Shown here: positions 42,799-50,801 of the stretch, in pieces | Layout: the number at the start of each line of letters is the position of its first letter | Position numbering within the stretch: position 1 is the stretch's first letter | Assembly (NCBI RefSeq): GCF_022430545.2 | Contig: NZ_CP092488.2 | Location: forward strand, 2,790,001-2,854,000 | Origin: Mycobacterium paraterrae | GTDB lineage: Bacteria; Actinomycetota; Actinomycetes; Mycobacteriales; Mycobacteriaceae | Direction: 5' to 3' | DNA: 64,000 nucleotides | The notes under the pieces: model-generated | Told to the model about the DNA's origin: nothing | Databases searched by the model: none | The model's input: the letters and a program-made list of their open reading frames with translations, nothing else | Translations under genes and position numbers: made by a program

Positions 42799-43254
42799 AT
42801 GACCTATCCCACCGTCGACGATCTGCCCGAAGAGGCCACCGCGACATTGCTCGGCGTGTGTGCGCAGTTGTCGCGGTCGCGGCACAAGGGCCTGGCGCGG
42901 TGGGCTGCGTCGGTGTCCGACGCCCTGCTGGTCCGCTTGGTGGCGGCGAGCACCGGCGTCCAAGTCGACGGCAGCACCAGCGAACCGCGTCCGCTGAAAA
43001 CGCTTGCGGCCGCGGAGTTGGAAGGTCTGCACTCGCTGCTGCTGGCCGGCGCGGAAGCCAGCGAAGACGAGGCGGTTGTCGCCTGGTGCACCCGGATGAA
43101 CGGGCTCATCATCGCCGATCTCTGCCGTCGCGAACTGGAGCAGGCGGCGATCGACGCCAAGGCCGCCGCGATCGTGGCCGAGGAGAGACGCATCGCCTGC
43201 CAAACACGGTCGGCCGCCCGGCTCCGTCTGGCCTCACCCCAATCGGCCGTCTGA
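42799..43254 (+). CDS. Hypothetical protein with strong ribosome site
   Basis: A 151-residue, mostly helical protein without signal or membrane segment: TVDDLPEEATATLLGVCAQL, a central HSLLLAGAEASEDEAVVAWCTRMNGLI and a C-terminal coiled stretch ELEQAAIDAKAAAIVAEERR. I do not recognise a family. AGGAGG at 42787-42792 lies 6 bp before the ATG, which supports translation. No related gene is adjacent. Confidence 0.65.
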   Translation: MTYPTVDDLPEEATATLLGVCAQLSRSRHKGLARWAASVSDALLVRLVAASTGVQVDGSTSEPRPLKTLAAAELEGLHSLLLAGAEASEDEAVVAWCTRMNGLIIADLCRRELEQAAIDAKAAAIVAEERRIACQTRSAARLRLASPQSAV

Positions 43255-43299
43255 GGCAAGGGCCTCAACACTTTTCCCGAAAAAAATCTCGACCGGTTC

Positions 43300-43329
43300 T
43301 TGTCAGCGCCGCGCGGCGCGTTGTATAAA
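43300..43329 (+). promoter_or_regulatory. Near-consensus promoter with palindrome in the spacer
   Basis: TTGTCA (43300-43305), an 18-bp spacer and TATAAA (43324-43329) agree well with a SigA-type promoter. The spacer contains the perfect 14-bp palindrome GCGCCGCGCGGCGC at 43306-43319, so a repressor or MerR-like activator could act between the boxes. Transcription would run to the right. A stem GATCTT/AAGATC (43349-43354 with 43370-43375) lies in the leader. Confidence 0.55.
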
Positions 43330-43397
43330 ACATGTGTCTTCAGGCATAGATCTTGTGGCTAGTTTGCCAAAGATCGAACGTTTGGGAGGTGGCGACC

Positions 43398-43475
43398 ATG
43401 TTGGCGAAATGCACAGTTTTCCGGGGTGGGAAACCTTCCCGCCGATTCAACGGACTGCAGGCCTGCTACGCCTGA
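43398..43475 (+). CDS. Small ORF, 25 codons, behind the promoter
   Basis: ATG 43398 has GGGAGG at 43384-43389, 8 bp upstream. The peptide is basic and contains two Cys (MLAKCTVF at the start and LQACYA at the end) around GGKPSRRFNG. It has no recognisable family. Its position right behind the strong promoter and ribosome site suggests it is translated, possibly as a leader peptide. It could also be a chance ORF. Confidence 0.45.
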   Translation: MLAKCTVFRGGKPSRRFNGLQACYA

Positions 43476-43983
43476 TTGGCCGGTCAGATGCTGACGGTTA
43501 GTGAGCCAGCGCTGATGCTGTGGACGCGCACGGCGGCGCCGGTGGACAGCGAAACTTCAGTGAGTCGGCCTCGGGTTCGGCCGTGCCCGCTACCCGAGGA
43601 AATGGAGCTGTTCATCGAGGTCGACGCGATCTTGTGCGCGGCGGCGCAGGCGAACCGCCTTGGTCAGCGGCCGGCACCACCAGCGACCGGGCGGGCTCTG
43701 CGGGGGCCCCGGCCCGCTGGTCGGGCTTGGCTGACGCCGAGGGGACGGTGGCGAGTACCGCCGCGGGGGGTGGTCGCCGTCCAGCGCAGCCCTCCGCCAC
43801 CAAAGCAACGCTCACGCTGAATCGAGGAGGTGATGTCATCGCAGTAAGTCATAGCCGGCCCGTCGACGGGCTGAATGTTGGCGCGATGGAAGCTGCCGCG
43901 CCCATCCCTGTCCTGGGTTTCCCGCGACGGGCCGGCTCCCCTCACATTGGCGAGATGACGATGAGCAGGACTGGAGGTTGACC
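43476..43983. other. About 500 bp without a convincing gene
   Basis: ORFs of 114 and 153 codons exist in two plus-strand frames (43476-43820 and 43520-43981), both Arg/Gly/Pro-rich as expected from GC-rich non-coding DNA. The segment from 43602 (ATG, reading MELFIEVDAILCAAAQANRLG) is the only stretch that looks protein-like, about 30 residues. Nothing else is visible except the transcription presumably starting near 43336. Confidence 0.5.
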
Positions 43984-44100
43984 GTGGAACTCGATGCGTT
44001 ACCCGTCGAGGTCGACCCGCTGGATTGGGCCGACCAACATCAGCTCGCGCCGTTACCAGACGACGACTACCCGCACGTCATCGAGCTGGCGCCGGTGTGA
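43984..44100 (+). CDS. Small acidic protein, 38 residues
   Basis: GTG 43984 with GGAGG at 43973-43977 gives an acidic peptide starting VELDALPVEVDPLDWADQH and containing APLPDDDYPHVIELAPV. The composition is unlike a random GC-rich frame and it has a good ribosome site. I recall similar short acidic proteins in other mycobacteria but cannot name the family. The function is unknown. Confidence 0.55.
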   Translation: MELDALPVEVDPLDWADQHQLAPLPDDDYPHVIELAPV

Positions 44101-44160
44101 GCTGACGTCGCGAAAACCCGGTGCGGCCGGCACCGGGTCTTCGACGTCTGTGGCTACCAG

Positions 44161-44508
44161 TCAGTGGCCGCCGTGGCCGCCGCCGAATCCTCCACCGCCG
44201 TTGAAGCCGCCCGGACCGTTGGGCACGAACGGACCGGGTCCTGGGCCGCCATTGGGCATCCCGTTGGGGCCGATCGGCCCGGGCCCGGGACCGCCGTTGG
44301 GCATAAATCCAGGCCCGCCACCGTGGCAGTTGTTCCAGTCCCAGTTGTTGCCCCAACCCGGGTCCCAGAACTGGCCAGGACACCAGTCGGCTGGCATGGG
44401 TCCACTCGGACCCGGAAGTGCTTCGGCTACGCTCGCCGCGCCCAGACCAGCAAGTCCAAGACCCGCGGCACAGGCAGTTGCGGCTGCAATTCGTGTGATG
44501 TATGTCAT
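44161..44508 (-). CDS. Secreted Gly/Pro/Asn-rich protein
   Basis: A 115-residue exported protein. A Sec signal peptide (MTYITRIAAATACAAGLGLAG, cleavage probably after VAEA near residue 29) leads to ADWCPGQFWDPGWGNNWDWNN, with one Cys pair (WCPG and NCHGGG), and then a low-complexity tail built of PNGGPGPGPxGPNG-type repeats ending GGGHGGH. Similar secreted proteins occur in several copies in mycobacteria. The role is unknown. ATG 44508 is the signal-peptide start; it is divergent from hemL. Confidence 0.8.
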   Translation of the reverse strand: MTYITRIAAATACAAGLGLAGLGAASVAEALPGPSGPMPADWCPGQFWDPGWGNNWDWNNCHGGGPGFMPNGGPGPGPIGPNGMPNGGPGPGPFVPNGPGGFNGGGGFGGGHGGH

Positions 44509-44628
44509 CCGTACGGAGTACCACCGCTCACCGGCGAACCAAACGCGTGAATCCGTCGTTTTCGCGCCTCCCGTCAACAACTACACCCTGTAGTCGACAA
44601 CGACTCGGCGGCTGGGACACTGGAGGAC

Positions 44629-46122
44629 GTGCACAGACAAGATGGTGCGGCTCCACCTCAGGCCGCAGCGCGGCCTGCATCGTCGCAGCAAGAGCGCGAT
44701 GGCGCGGCTTCTCCTCAGGCCGCAGCGCGGCCTGCATCGTCGCAGCGGGAGCACGATGGCGCGGCTCTCCCCCGCAAGCGGGAGGTGCCCCCACCTCAGG
44801 CCGCAGCGCGGCCTGCATCGTCGCAGCGCACAGAAGCCTCGTCGAAGTTGTTCGATGCCGCCAGCGCGGTCATCCCGGGCGGAGTGAACTCGCCGGTTCG
44901 GGCGTTCAAGGCGGTCGGTGGCACACCCCGCTTCATCACCGAGGCCAACGGCTACTGGCTCACCGATGCCGACGGCAACCGCTACGTCGACCTGGTCTGT
45001 TCGTGGGGCCCGATGATCCTCGGGCACGCGCACCCCGCGGTCGTGGACGCGGTGACCCAGGCCGCACGCGGCGGCTTGTCGTTCGGGGCGCCGACGCCGG
45101 CCGAAAGCGAACTGGCCGCCGAGCTCGTCGACCGGGTCGCGCCTGTCGACTTGGTTCGATTGGTCAACTCCGGCACCGAGGCCACCATGAGCGCGGTCCG
45201 GTTGGCCCGCGGATTCACCGGCCGGTCCAAGATCGTGAAGTTCTCTGGCTGCTACCACGGCCACGTCGACGCACTGCTGGCCGACGCCGGCTCCGGCGTC
45301 GCGACTCTGGCGCTGCCGTCCTCGCCGGGCGTCACTGGCGCGACCGCGGCCGACACGGTTGTGTTGCCCTACAACGACATCGACGCGGTGCGCCACGCCT
45401 TCGAGGAGTTCGGCGACCAGATCGCCGCGGTGATCACCGAGGCCAGCCCCGGCAACATGGGCGTCGTCCCGCCCGCCCTTGGCTACAACGCCGCGCTGCG
45501 AGCCGTCACCGCCGAGCACGGCGCCTTGCTGATTGTCGACGAGGTGATGACCGGATTTCGGATCAGCCGAAGTGGTTGGTACGGAATCGATCCCGTCGAC
45601 GCCGACTTGTTCACCTTCGGCAAGGTGATGAGCGGCGGGCTGCCCGCCGCGGCGTTCGGTGGTCGCGCGGAAGTGATGCAACGGCTCGCGCCACTGGGGC
45701 CGGTGTATCAGGCCGGCACGCTCTCGGGTAACCCGGTCGCGGTCGCCGCGGGATTGGCCACGCTGCGGGCCGCCGACGATGCCGTCTACGCCGCCCTGGA
45801 CGCCAACGCCGACCGGCTGGCCGGGTTGCTGTCGCTGGCGCTCACCGAAGCAGGTGTGCCGCACCAGATTCCGCGAGCCGGCAACATGCTGAGCGTGTTC
45901 TTCACCGACGAGCCGGTCACCGACTTCGCCTCGGCGCGCGCCAGCGAAACCTGGCGCTTCGCGCCGTTCTTCCACGCGCTGCTCGACGGCGGGATCTACC
46001 CGCCCTGCAGCGCCTTCGAAGCGTGGTTTGTCTCGGCGGCGCTCGACGATGCTGCGTTCGACCGAATTGCCGACGCACTGCCCGCCGCGGCCGAAGCGGC
46101 AGCCAAGGAGACCAAACCCTGA
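44629..46122 (+). CDS. hemL: Glutamate-1-semialdehyde 2,1-aminomutase with repeat-encoded N-terminal extension
   Basis: HemL converts glutamate-1-semialdehyde to 5-aminolevulinate with PLP. The enzyme part starts around residue 70 with LFDAASAVIPGGVNSPVRAF and has NSGTEATMSAVRLARG, FSGCYHGHVDALL, and the PLP lysine in DLFTFGKVMSGGLPAAAFG. The first ~66 residues are read from three in-frame stem-loop repeats, giving PQAAARPASSQ three times. GTG 44629 has GGAGG only 2 bp away; the in-frame GTG 44785 would shorten the extension, so the true start is uncertain. Its stop overlaps Rv0525 (TGATG), beginning the cytochrome c maturation operon. Confidence 0.93.
   Translation: MHRQDGAAPPQAAARPASSQQERDGAASPQAAARPASSQREHDGAALPRKREVPPPQAAARPASSQRTEASSKLFDAASAVIPGGVNSPVRAFKAVGGTPRFITEANGYWLTDADGNRYVDLVCSWGPMILGHAHPAVVDAVTQAARGGLSFGAPTPAESELAAELVDRVAPVDLVRLVNSGTEATMSAVRLARGFTGRSKIVKFSGCYHGHVDALLADAGSGVATLALPSSPGVTGATAADTVVLPYNDIDAVRHAFEEFGDQIAAVITEASPGNMGVVPPALGYNAALRAVTAEHGALLIVDEVMTGFRISRSGWYGIDPVDADLFTFGKVMSGGLPAAAFGGRAEVMQRLAPLGPVYQAGTLSGNPVAVAAGLATLRAADDAVYAALDANADRLAGLLSLALTEAGVPHQIPRAGNMLSVFFTDEPVTDFASARASETWRFAPFFHALLDGGIYPPCSAFEAWFVSAALDDAAFDRIADALPAAAEAAAKETKP
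44656..44823 (-). repeat. Three tandem MIRU-like stem-loop repeats inside hemL
   Basis: A 30-bp core occurs identically at 44656-44685, 44713-44742 and 44794-44823 (spacing 57 and 81 bp). On the minus strand it reads CGACGATGC, then AGGCCGC, loop GCT, GCGGCC and TGAGG, the same layout as the other copies with a perfect stem. Both spacings are multiples of three, so the hemL frame is kept. The last interval contains the second repeat module (44759-44793). Confidence 0.85.
44759..44793 (-). repeat. Composite-repeat second module inside hemL
   Basis: On the minus strand it reads TGGGGGCACC followed by TCCCGCTTGCGGGGGAGAG, directly after stem-loop copy 44794-44823. The same order recurs at 49672-49731. 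CCCGC/GCGGG forms a hairpin within it. Confidence 0.75.
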
Positions 46123-46730
46123 TGGCTGAGCACACCCGCGTCCACCTCATCCGGCATGGCGAGGTGTACAACCCCGACGCGATCCTCTACGGACGGCTAC
46201 CAGGATTTCGCTTGTCCGACAAAGGAAATAGACAAGCTCAGGCTGCCGCCGACGCGCTGGCCGACCGCGACATCGTCGCCGTCGTCGCCTCGCCGCTGCA
46301 ACGCGCACAGGAGACTGCCGCGCCGATCGCCGCCAAGCACAACCTCACCGTCGACACCGACCCCGACCTGATCGAATCCTCGAACTTCTTCGAGGGCAAG
46401 CGGGTCAGCCCCGGTGACGGCGCGTGGCGCGACCCGCGGTTCTGGTGGCAGCTGCGCAACCCGTTCACCCCGTCGTGGGGTGAGCCGTACAAGCAGATCG
46501 CCGCGCGGATGACGACCGCGATCGATAAGGCGCGTGCCCGGGCCGCGGGGCACGAGGTCGTCTGCGTCAGCCATCAGCTTCCGGTGTGGACGAGCAGGTT
46601 GGCGGTCACCGGCAAACGACTCTGGCATGACCCTCGCCGCCGCGAGTGCGCGGTGGGCTCGATCACCTCGCTGATCTACGAAGGCGATCGGCTGGTCGAC
46701 GTGCAGTACATGGAACCGACACTGCAGTGA
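46122..46730 (+). CDS. Histidine phosphatase family protein (Rv0525)
   Basis: A 202-residue phosphoglycerate-mutase-like phosphatase. The phosphohistidine motif is VHLIRHGEVYNP at the N terminus, the second Arg/His in SPLQRAQETA and VCVSHQLPVW. It is clearly of the phosphatase branch rather than a glycolytic mutase. ATG 46122 overlaps the hemL stop (TGATG), and its own stop overlaps the next GTG, so it is firmly built into the hemL-ccs operon. The substrate is unknown. Confidence 0.9.
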   Translation: MAEHTRVHLIRHGEVYNPDAILYGRLPGFRLSDKGNRQAQAAADALADRDIVAVVASPLQRAQETAAPIAAKHNLTVDTDPDLIESSNFFEGKRVSPGDGAWRDPRFWWQLRNPFTPSWGEPYKQIAARMTTAIDKARARAAGHEVVCVSHQLPVWTSRLAVTGKRLWHDPRRRECAVGSITSLIYEGDRLVDVQYMEPTLQ

Positions 46731-47311
46731 CCAGGCTGGCGTTCGTCGTCCTCATGGTGGTCGGCCTGCTCGCCGGCTGCTCCACCGGCGACGACGCCGT
46801 CGCGCAAGGCGGCACCTTCGAATTCGTCTCTCCCGGAGGCAAAACCGACATCTTCTACGATCCACCCGATCGCCGCGGCAAGCCCGGACTGATCTCCGGT
46901 CCCGACCTGATGGATCCTAGCCGCACGGTGGCCGTAGACGACTTTGTCGACAAGGTCGTCGTCGTGAACGTGTGGGGTCAATGGTGTGGGCCGTGCCGCG
47001 CCGAAGCATCGGCGCTGGAGAAGGTGTACGACGCCACCCGCGCCGAACAAGTCGAGATGCTCGGCATCGACGTGCGCGACAACAACCGGCAGGCCGCGCA
47101 GGACTTCGTCAAAGACCGCAAGGTCACCTACCCGTCGATCTACGACCCGGCGATGCGCACGATGCTTGCCTTCGGCGGCAAATATCCGACCTCCGTCATC
47201 CCGTCCACGGCAGTGCTGGATCGCCAGCACCGTGTCGCCGCGGTCTTCTTGCGTGAACTGCTCGCCGAAGATCTGCAGCCGGTTGTGCAACGGATCGCAG
47301 CCGAGAAATGA
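46727..47311 (+). CDS. Membrane-anchored thioredoxin-like lipoprotein (ResA/CcsX type, Rv0526)
   Basis: A 194-residue TlpA/ResA-like protein. The signal VTRLAFVVLMVVGLLAGC contains a lipobox LAGC at about 15-18, so it should be anchored outside the membrane. The active site is WCGPCRAEA near residue 88, and the cis-Pro is in PTSVIPSTAVLD. With CcdA it would keep the haem-binding CXXCH of apocytochrome c reduced. GTGA overlap with Rv0525, ATGA overlap with ccdA. Confidence 0.92.
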   Translation: MTRLAFVVLMVVGLLAGCSTGDDAVAQGGTFEFVSPGGKTDIFYDPPDRRGKPGLISGPDLMDPSRTVAVDDFVDKVVVVNVWGQWCGPCRAEASALEKVYDATRAEQVEMLGIDVRDNNRQAAQDFVKDRKVTYPSIYDPAMRTMLAFGGKYPTSVIPSTAVLDRQHRVAAVFLRELLAEDLQPVVQRIAAEK

Positions 47312-48069
47312 GTTTCACCGAAACCGCCACTGCCGGACCGCTGGTGCTCGCGCTGGCGGTGTCGGTGCTGGCCGGCCTGGTGTCGTTCGCGTCGCCGTGT
47401 GTGGTGCCGTTGGTGCCGGGCTACCTGTCGTACCTGGCCGCCGTCGTCGGCGTCGACGAATCCGAGCGCGCCCCAGCGACCGCGCGCTGGCGGGTGGCCG
47501 GCTCGGCGGCGCTGTTCGTCGCCGGGTTTACCGTCGTCTTCCTCCTCGGCACGGTCGCCGTGCTCGGCATGACCACGTCGCTGATCACCAATCAGCTTGT
47601 GCTGCAACGTGTCGGCGGCGTCATCACGATCGTGATGGGGCTGGTGTTCGTGGGCTACGTCCCGGCTCTGCAACGCCAGCTGCGCTTCGCGCCGCGGCAG
47701 TTGTCGACACTGGCCGGTGCGCCGTTGCTCGGTGCGGTGTTCGCCCTGGGCTGGACGCCGTGCCTCGGACCGACGCTGGCCGGCGTGGTCACGGTCGCGT
47801 CGGCCACCGACGGCGCCAGCGTCGCCCGAGGCATCGTGCTGGTGATCGCCTACTGCCTCGGTCTGGGAATTCCGTTCGTGCTGTTGGCCTTTGGGTCGGC
47901 GTCGGCGGTCGCGGGGCTGGGCTGGCTGCGTCGGCACACCCGGGCGCTCCAAATTTTCGGGGGCGCGTTACTGGTCGCAGTCGGCATTGCATTGGTCAGC
48001 GGCGGCTGGAACGACTTCGTGTCCTGGCTGCGCGACGGGCTCGTCTCGGATGTGAGGTTGCCGATTTGA
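47308..48069 (+). CDS. ccdA: Cytochrome c biogenesis protein CcdA
   Basis: A 253-residue, six-helix thiol-electron transporter that passes electrons from cytoplasmic thioredoxin to extracytoplasmic partners such as the neighbouring thioredoxin lipoprotein. The two active cysteines are in SFASPCVVPLVPGYLSYL (TM1) and LGWTPCLGPTLAGV (TM4), the pattern typical for CcdA. It is coupled to the gene before and after (ATGA and TTGA overlaps). Confidence 0.95.
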   Translation: MSFTETATAGPLVLALAVSVLAGLVSFASPCVVPLVPGYLSYLAAVVGVDESERAPATARWRVAGSAALFVAGFTVVFLLGTVAVLGMTTSLITNQLVLQRVGGVITIVMGLVFVGYVPALQRQLRFAPRQLSTLAGAPLLGAVFALGWTPCLGPTLAGVVTVASATDGASVARGIVLVIAYCLGLGIPFVLLAFGSASAVAGLGWLRRHTRALQIFGGALLVAVGIALVSGGWNDFVSWLRDGLVSDVRLPI

Positions 48070-49661
48070 GTCGCGTAATCGCCTACGCCCGCAACACCTG
48101 GCGGGCGCTGACGTCGATGGGCACCGCGCTGGTGTTGCTGTTCCTGCTTGCGCTGGGAGCCATGCCCGGCGCGTTGCTGCCGCAGCGCAGTCTGAACGCG
48201 GGCAAGGTCGACGACTACCTGGCCGCCCACCCGAAAATCGGGCCGCTGCTCGATAAGGTGCAGGCGTTCAACGTCTTCGGTAGTTTCTGGTTCACCGCGA
48301 TCTACACGCTGCTGTTCATCTCGCTGCTGGGCTGCCTGACGCCGCGGATGATCGAACACGCTCGCAGCATGCGGGCGACGCCGGTCGCCGCGCCGCGCAA
48401 CCTGACCCGCTTGCCGAAGCACGCCGTGGCCACCGTCGCGGGCGACGCCGACTCGATCAGTGCCACGATGACCGAGCGGCTGCGTGGTTGGCGCACGATC
48501 GTCCGCCGTGGCGAGACTGTCGAAATTTCTGCCGAGAAGGGCTATCTGCGGGAATTCGGCAACCTGGTCTTCCACTTCTCGCTGCTCGGCCTGCTCGTCG
48601 CGGTGGCCGCGGGCAAGCTGTTCGGCTACGAGGGCAACGTGGTGGTGATCGCCGACGGGGGACCGGGCTTCTGCTCGGCATCGCCCGCGGCGTTCGACTC
48701 GTTCCGAGCCGGAAATACCGTCGACGGCACGTCCCTGCATCCGATCTGCCTGCGTGTCAACGACTTCAAGGCCAAGTACCTCCCGTCCGGGCAGGCCACG
48801 TCGTTCGCTGCGGACATCGACTACCAATCCGGCCGCGACCTCGCCGGCGGCAGCTGGCGACCCTACCGGCTCGAGGTCAACCACCCGCTGCGGGTCGGCG
48901 GCGACCGGGTGTACCTGCAGGGCCACGGCTACGCGCCGACGTTCAGCGTGGTGTTCCCGGACGGCCAGGTCCGCACGTCGACCGTGCAGTGGCGCCCCGA
49001 CAACCCGCGGACGCTGCTGTCCTCGGGCGTCGCCCGCATCGATCCGCCCGCCGGGACGTACCCCAATGCGGCCGAGCGTCGTCAACACCAGATCGCGATC
49101 ACCGGACTGCTCGCCCCGACCGAGCAACTCGAGGGCACCCTGCTCTCGTCGAGTTTCCCCGCGTTGATCGCCCCCGCGGTCGCCGTCGACATCTACTCCG
49201 GTGACACCGGACTGGACAGCGGTCGGCCCCAGTCGCTGTACACCCTCGACCCGCGCCTCATCGACCAGCACCGGATCACCCGAGTCAAACGGGTCAACCT
49301 GCGCGTCGGTCAGGAGGTGCGCATCGACCAAGGGCCCGCCGCCGGCACCGTCGTGCGCTTCGACGGCGCGGTGCCGTTCGTCAACCTGCAGGTCTCCCAC
49401 GATCCCGGCCAGATCTGGGTGCTGGTCTCGGCGATGGCGATGATGGCCGGGCTGGTGGTGTCCCTGCTGGTGCGCCGGCGACGGGTCTGGGTGAGGCTGG
49501 AAACGACGACGCCCGGTACGGTGAACGTGCAGGTAGGCGGTTTGGCACGGACCGATAACGCCGGCTGGGGCGACGAATTCGAGCGGCTCGTCGAACGCCT
49601 CGAAGAGGGGTTGAGCGTCACCTCGGCTGAGCCGATCGCGACCGGAAGGAGCAACCCGTGA
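48066..49661 (+). CDS. resB: ResB-family cytochrome c maturation protein (Ccs1)
   Basis: A 531-residue membrane protein of System II. It has N-terminal helices (LTSMGTALVLLFLLALGAMPG, VFGSFWFTAIYTLLFISLLGCL, LVFHFSLLGLLVAVAAG), a large extracytoplasmic domain (about 200-435) and a last helix (IWVLVSAMAMMAGLVVSLL). With CcsA it carries haem across the membrane and joins it to apocytochrome c. TTG 48066 is used because it overlaps the ccdA stop (TTGA) and keeps the first helix; the first in-frame ATG would remove it. The long upstream frame is a shadow of ccdA and the thioredoxin gene. Confidence 0.9.
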   Translation: MSRVIAYARNTWRALTSMGTALVLLFLLALGAMPGALLPQRSLNAGKVDDYLAAHPKIGPLLDKVQAFNVFGSFWFTAIYTLLFISLLGCLTPRMIEHARSMRATPVAAPRNLTRLPKHAVATVAGDADSISATMTERLRGWRTIVRRGETVEISAEKGYLREFGNLVFHFSLLGLLVAVAAGKLFGYEGNVVVIADGGPGFCSASPAAFDSFRAGNTVDGTSLHPICLRVNDFKAKYLPSGQATSFAADIDYQSGRDLAGGSWRPYRLEVNHPLRVGGDRVYLQGHGYAPTFSVVFPDGQVRTSTVQWRPDNPRTLLSSGVARIDPPAGTYPNAAERRQHQIAITGLLAPTEQLEGTLLSSSFPALIAPAVAVDIYSGDTGLDSGRPQSLYTLDPRLIDQHRITRVKRVNLRVGQEVRIDQGPAAGTVVRFDGAVPFVNLQVSHDPGQIWVLVSAMAMMAGLVVSLLVRRRRVWVRLETTTPGTVNVQVGGLARTDNAGWGDEFERLVERLEEGLSVTSAEPIATGRSNP

Positions 49662-49671
49662 ATTGCGCCGA

Positions 49672-49731
49672 CGACGATAAAGCCGGCATCGCCGGCGGTG
49701 TGGGGGTACCGCCCGCTTGCGGGGGAGAGTG
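49672..49731 (+). repeat. Composite repeat between resB and ccsA
   Basis: CGACGAT, three A's, the 6-bp stem GCCGGC/ATC/GCCGGC, then GGTG, TGGGGGTACC and GCCCGCTTGCGGGGGAGAG. It is a full composite of the stem-loop module and the second module, in the same order as on the minus strand within hemL. It fills the space between resB and ccsA and may carry the ccsA ribosome-binding region. Confidence 0.7.
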
Positions 49732-49737
49732 GCGCCG

Positions 49738-50703
49738 GTGAATACGACTCATATCCACCTCGGGCTGGCGCGCAACTCGGACTGGGCGTTCACCTCGTCG
49801 GTGGTGATCATGGTCGTCGCGCTGCTCCTGCTGGCCGTCGAGCTCGCCTATACCCGCAGCCGGAAAGCCGAGAATGAGCTGGTCGGGGTCGGTGCGGACA
49901 GCGCAACCCCTGGCCTGGTGACCGAGGCCCCGCGCCGACCGGTCGACGAACGCGTCGGGCGCGCCGGGCTGTTGCTGGTCTACGCGGGAATCGGGCTGTT
50001 GTTCCTGTGCATCGTGTTGCGTGGCCTGGCCACCCAGCGGGTGCCGTGGGGCAACATGTACGAGTTCATCAACCTGACCTGCTTCTGCGGCCTGGTCGCC
50101 GGCGCCATCGTGCTGCGCCGCCCGCAATACCGTCCGCTGTGGGTGTTTTTGCTGCTGCCCGTGCTGATCTTGCTGACGGTGTCGGGGCGCTGGCTCTACA
50201 CCAACGCCGCTCCGGTGATGCCCGCGCTGCAGTCGTACTGGCTACCCATCCATGTCTCGGTGGTCAGCCTCGGTTCCGGGGTGTTCATGGTCGCCGGGGT
50301 GGCCAGCATCCTGTTCCTGCTGCGCACCTCGCGGTTGGCAGAGCCCGACGCGACGGGACGATTCGCGCAGCTGGTGCAGCGGCTGCCCGACGCGCAGACA
50401 CTCGACCGCATCGCCTATCGGACCACCATCTTCGGTTTCCCCGTGTTCGGTTTCGGGGTGATCTTCGGCGCGATCTGGGCTGAGGAGGCGTGGGGGCGTT
50501 ACTGGGGTTGGGATCCCAAGGAGACTGTGGCGTTCATCGCATGGGTGGTCTACGCCGCCTACCTGCATGCCCGGTCGACCGCCGGCTGGCGGGATCGGAA
50601 GGCGGCCTGGATCAACGTGGCCGGCTTCGTGGCCATGGTGTTCAACCTGTTCTTCGTCAACCTGGTCACCGTCGGCCTGCACTCGTACGCCGGAGTTGGA
50701 TAA
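49738..50703 (+). CDS. ccsA: Cytochrome c biogenesis protein CcsA (CcsB)
   Basis: A 321-residue multi-helix haem-handling protein. The haem-binding WWD motif region reads WAEEAWGRYWGWDPKETVAFIAW near residue 250, and the histidines flanking it are in VHVSVVSLGSG and LHSYAGVG. With ResB it forms the System II cytochrome c synthase. Unlike the other genes of this operon, it does not overlap its neighbour: 76 bp containing a composite repeat lie between. GTG 49738 (VNTTHIHLGLARNSDW) matches the homologous N terminus. Confidence 0.94.
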   Translation: MNTTHIHLGLARNSDWAFTSSVVIMVVALLLLAVELAYTRSRKAENELVGVGADSATPGLVTEAPRRPVDERVGRAGLLLVYAGIGLLFLCIVLRGLATQRVPWGNMYEFINLTCFCGLVAGAIVLRRPQYRPLWVFLLLPVLILLTVSGRWLYTNAAPVMPALQSYWLPIHVSVVSLGSGVFMVAGVASILFLLRTSRLAEPDATGRFAQLVQRLPDAQTLDRIAYRTTIFGFPVFGFGVIFGAIWAEEAWGRYWGWDPKETVAFIAWVVYAAYLHARSTAGWRDRKAAWINVAGFVAMVFNLFFVNLVTVGLHSYAGVG

Positions 50704-50801
50704 GCGCAGTTCAGCGGCTTCTAAGGGCGCTGAGCTATGTTCGATCGGGAGAACTGTTCGTCGACTAGCGACCCGAGTGTTGCAACGAGGGGATATTTCA
50801 C

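Noticed and set aside
43520..43981. A 153-codon plus-strand ORF after the strong promoter
   Set aside because: It is dominated by Gly, Ala and Arg, overlaps another open frame of similar length and has no ribosome site; it is listed only as a region without a convincing gene.
44656..44823. Three regularly placed 30-bp repeats could be a short CRISPR array
   Set aside because: The spacings differ (57 and 81 bp), the spacers resemble one another, the repeats stay in frame with hemL, no cas gene is present, and single copies occur elsewhere in the window.
46986..48065. An 891-codon open frame that would extend ResB upstream
   Set aside because: The upstream part is Arg-rich shadow of the thioredoxin and ccdA genes in another frame. 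TTG 48066 overlaps the ccdA stop and gives a normal ResB length.
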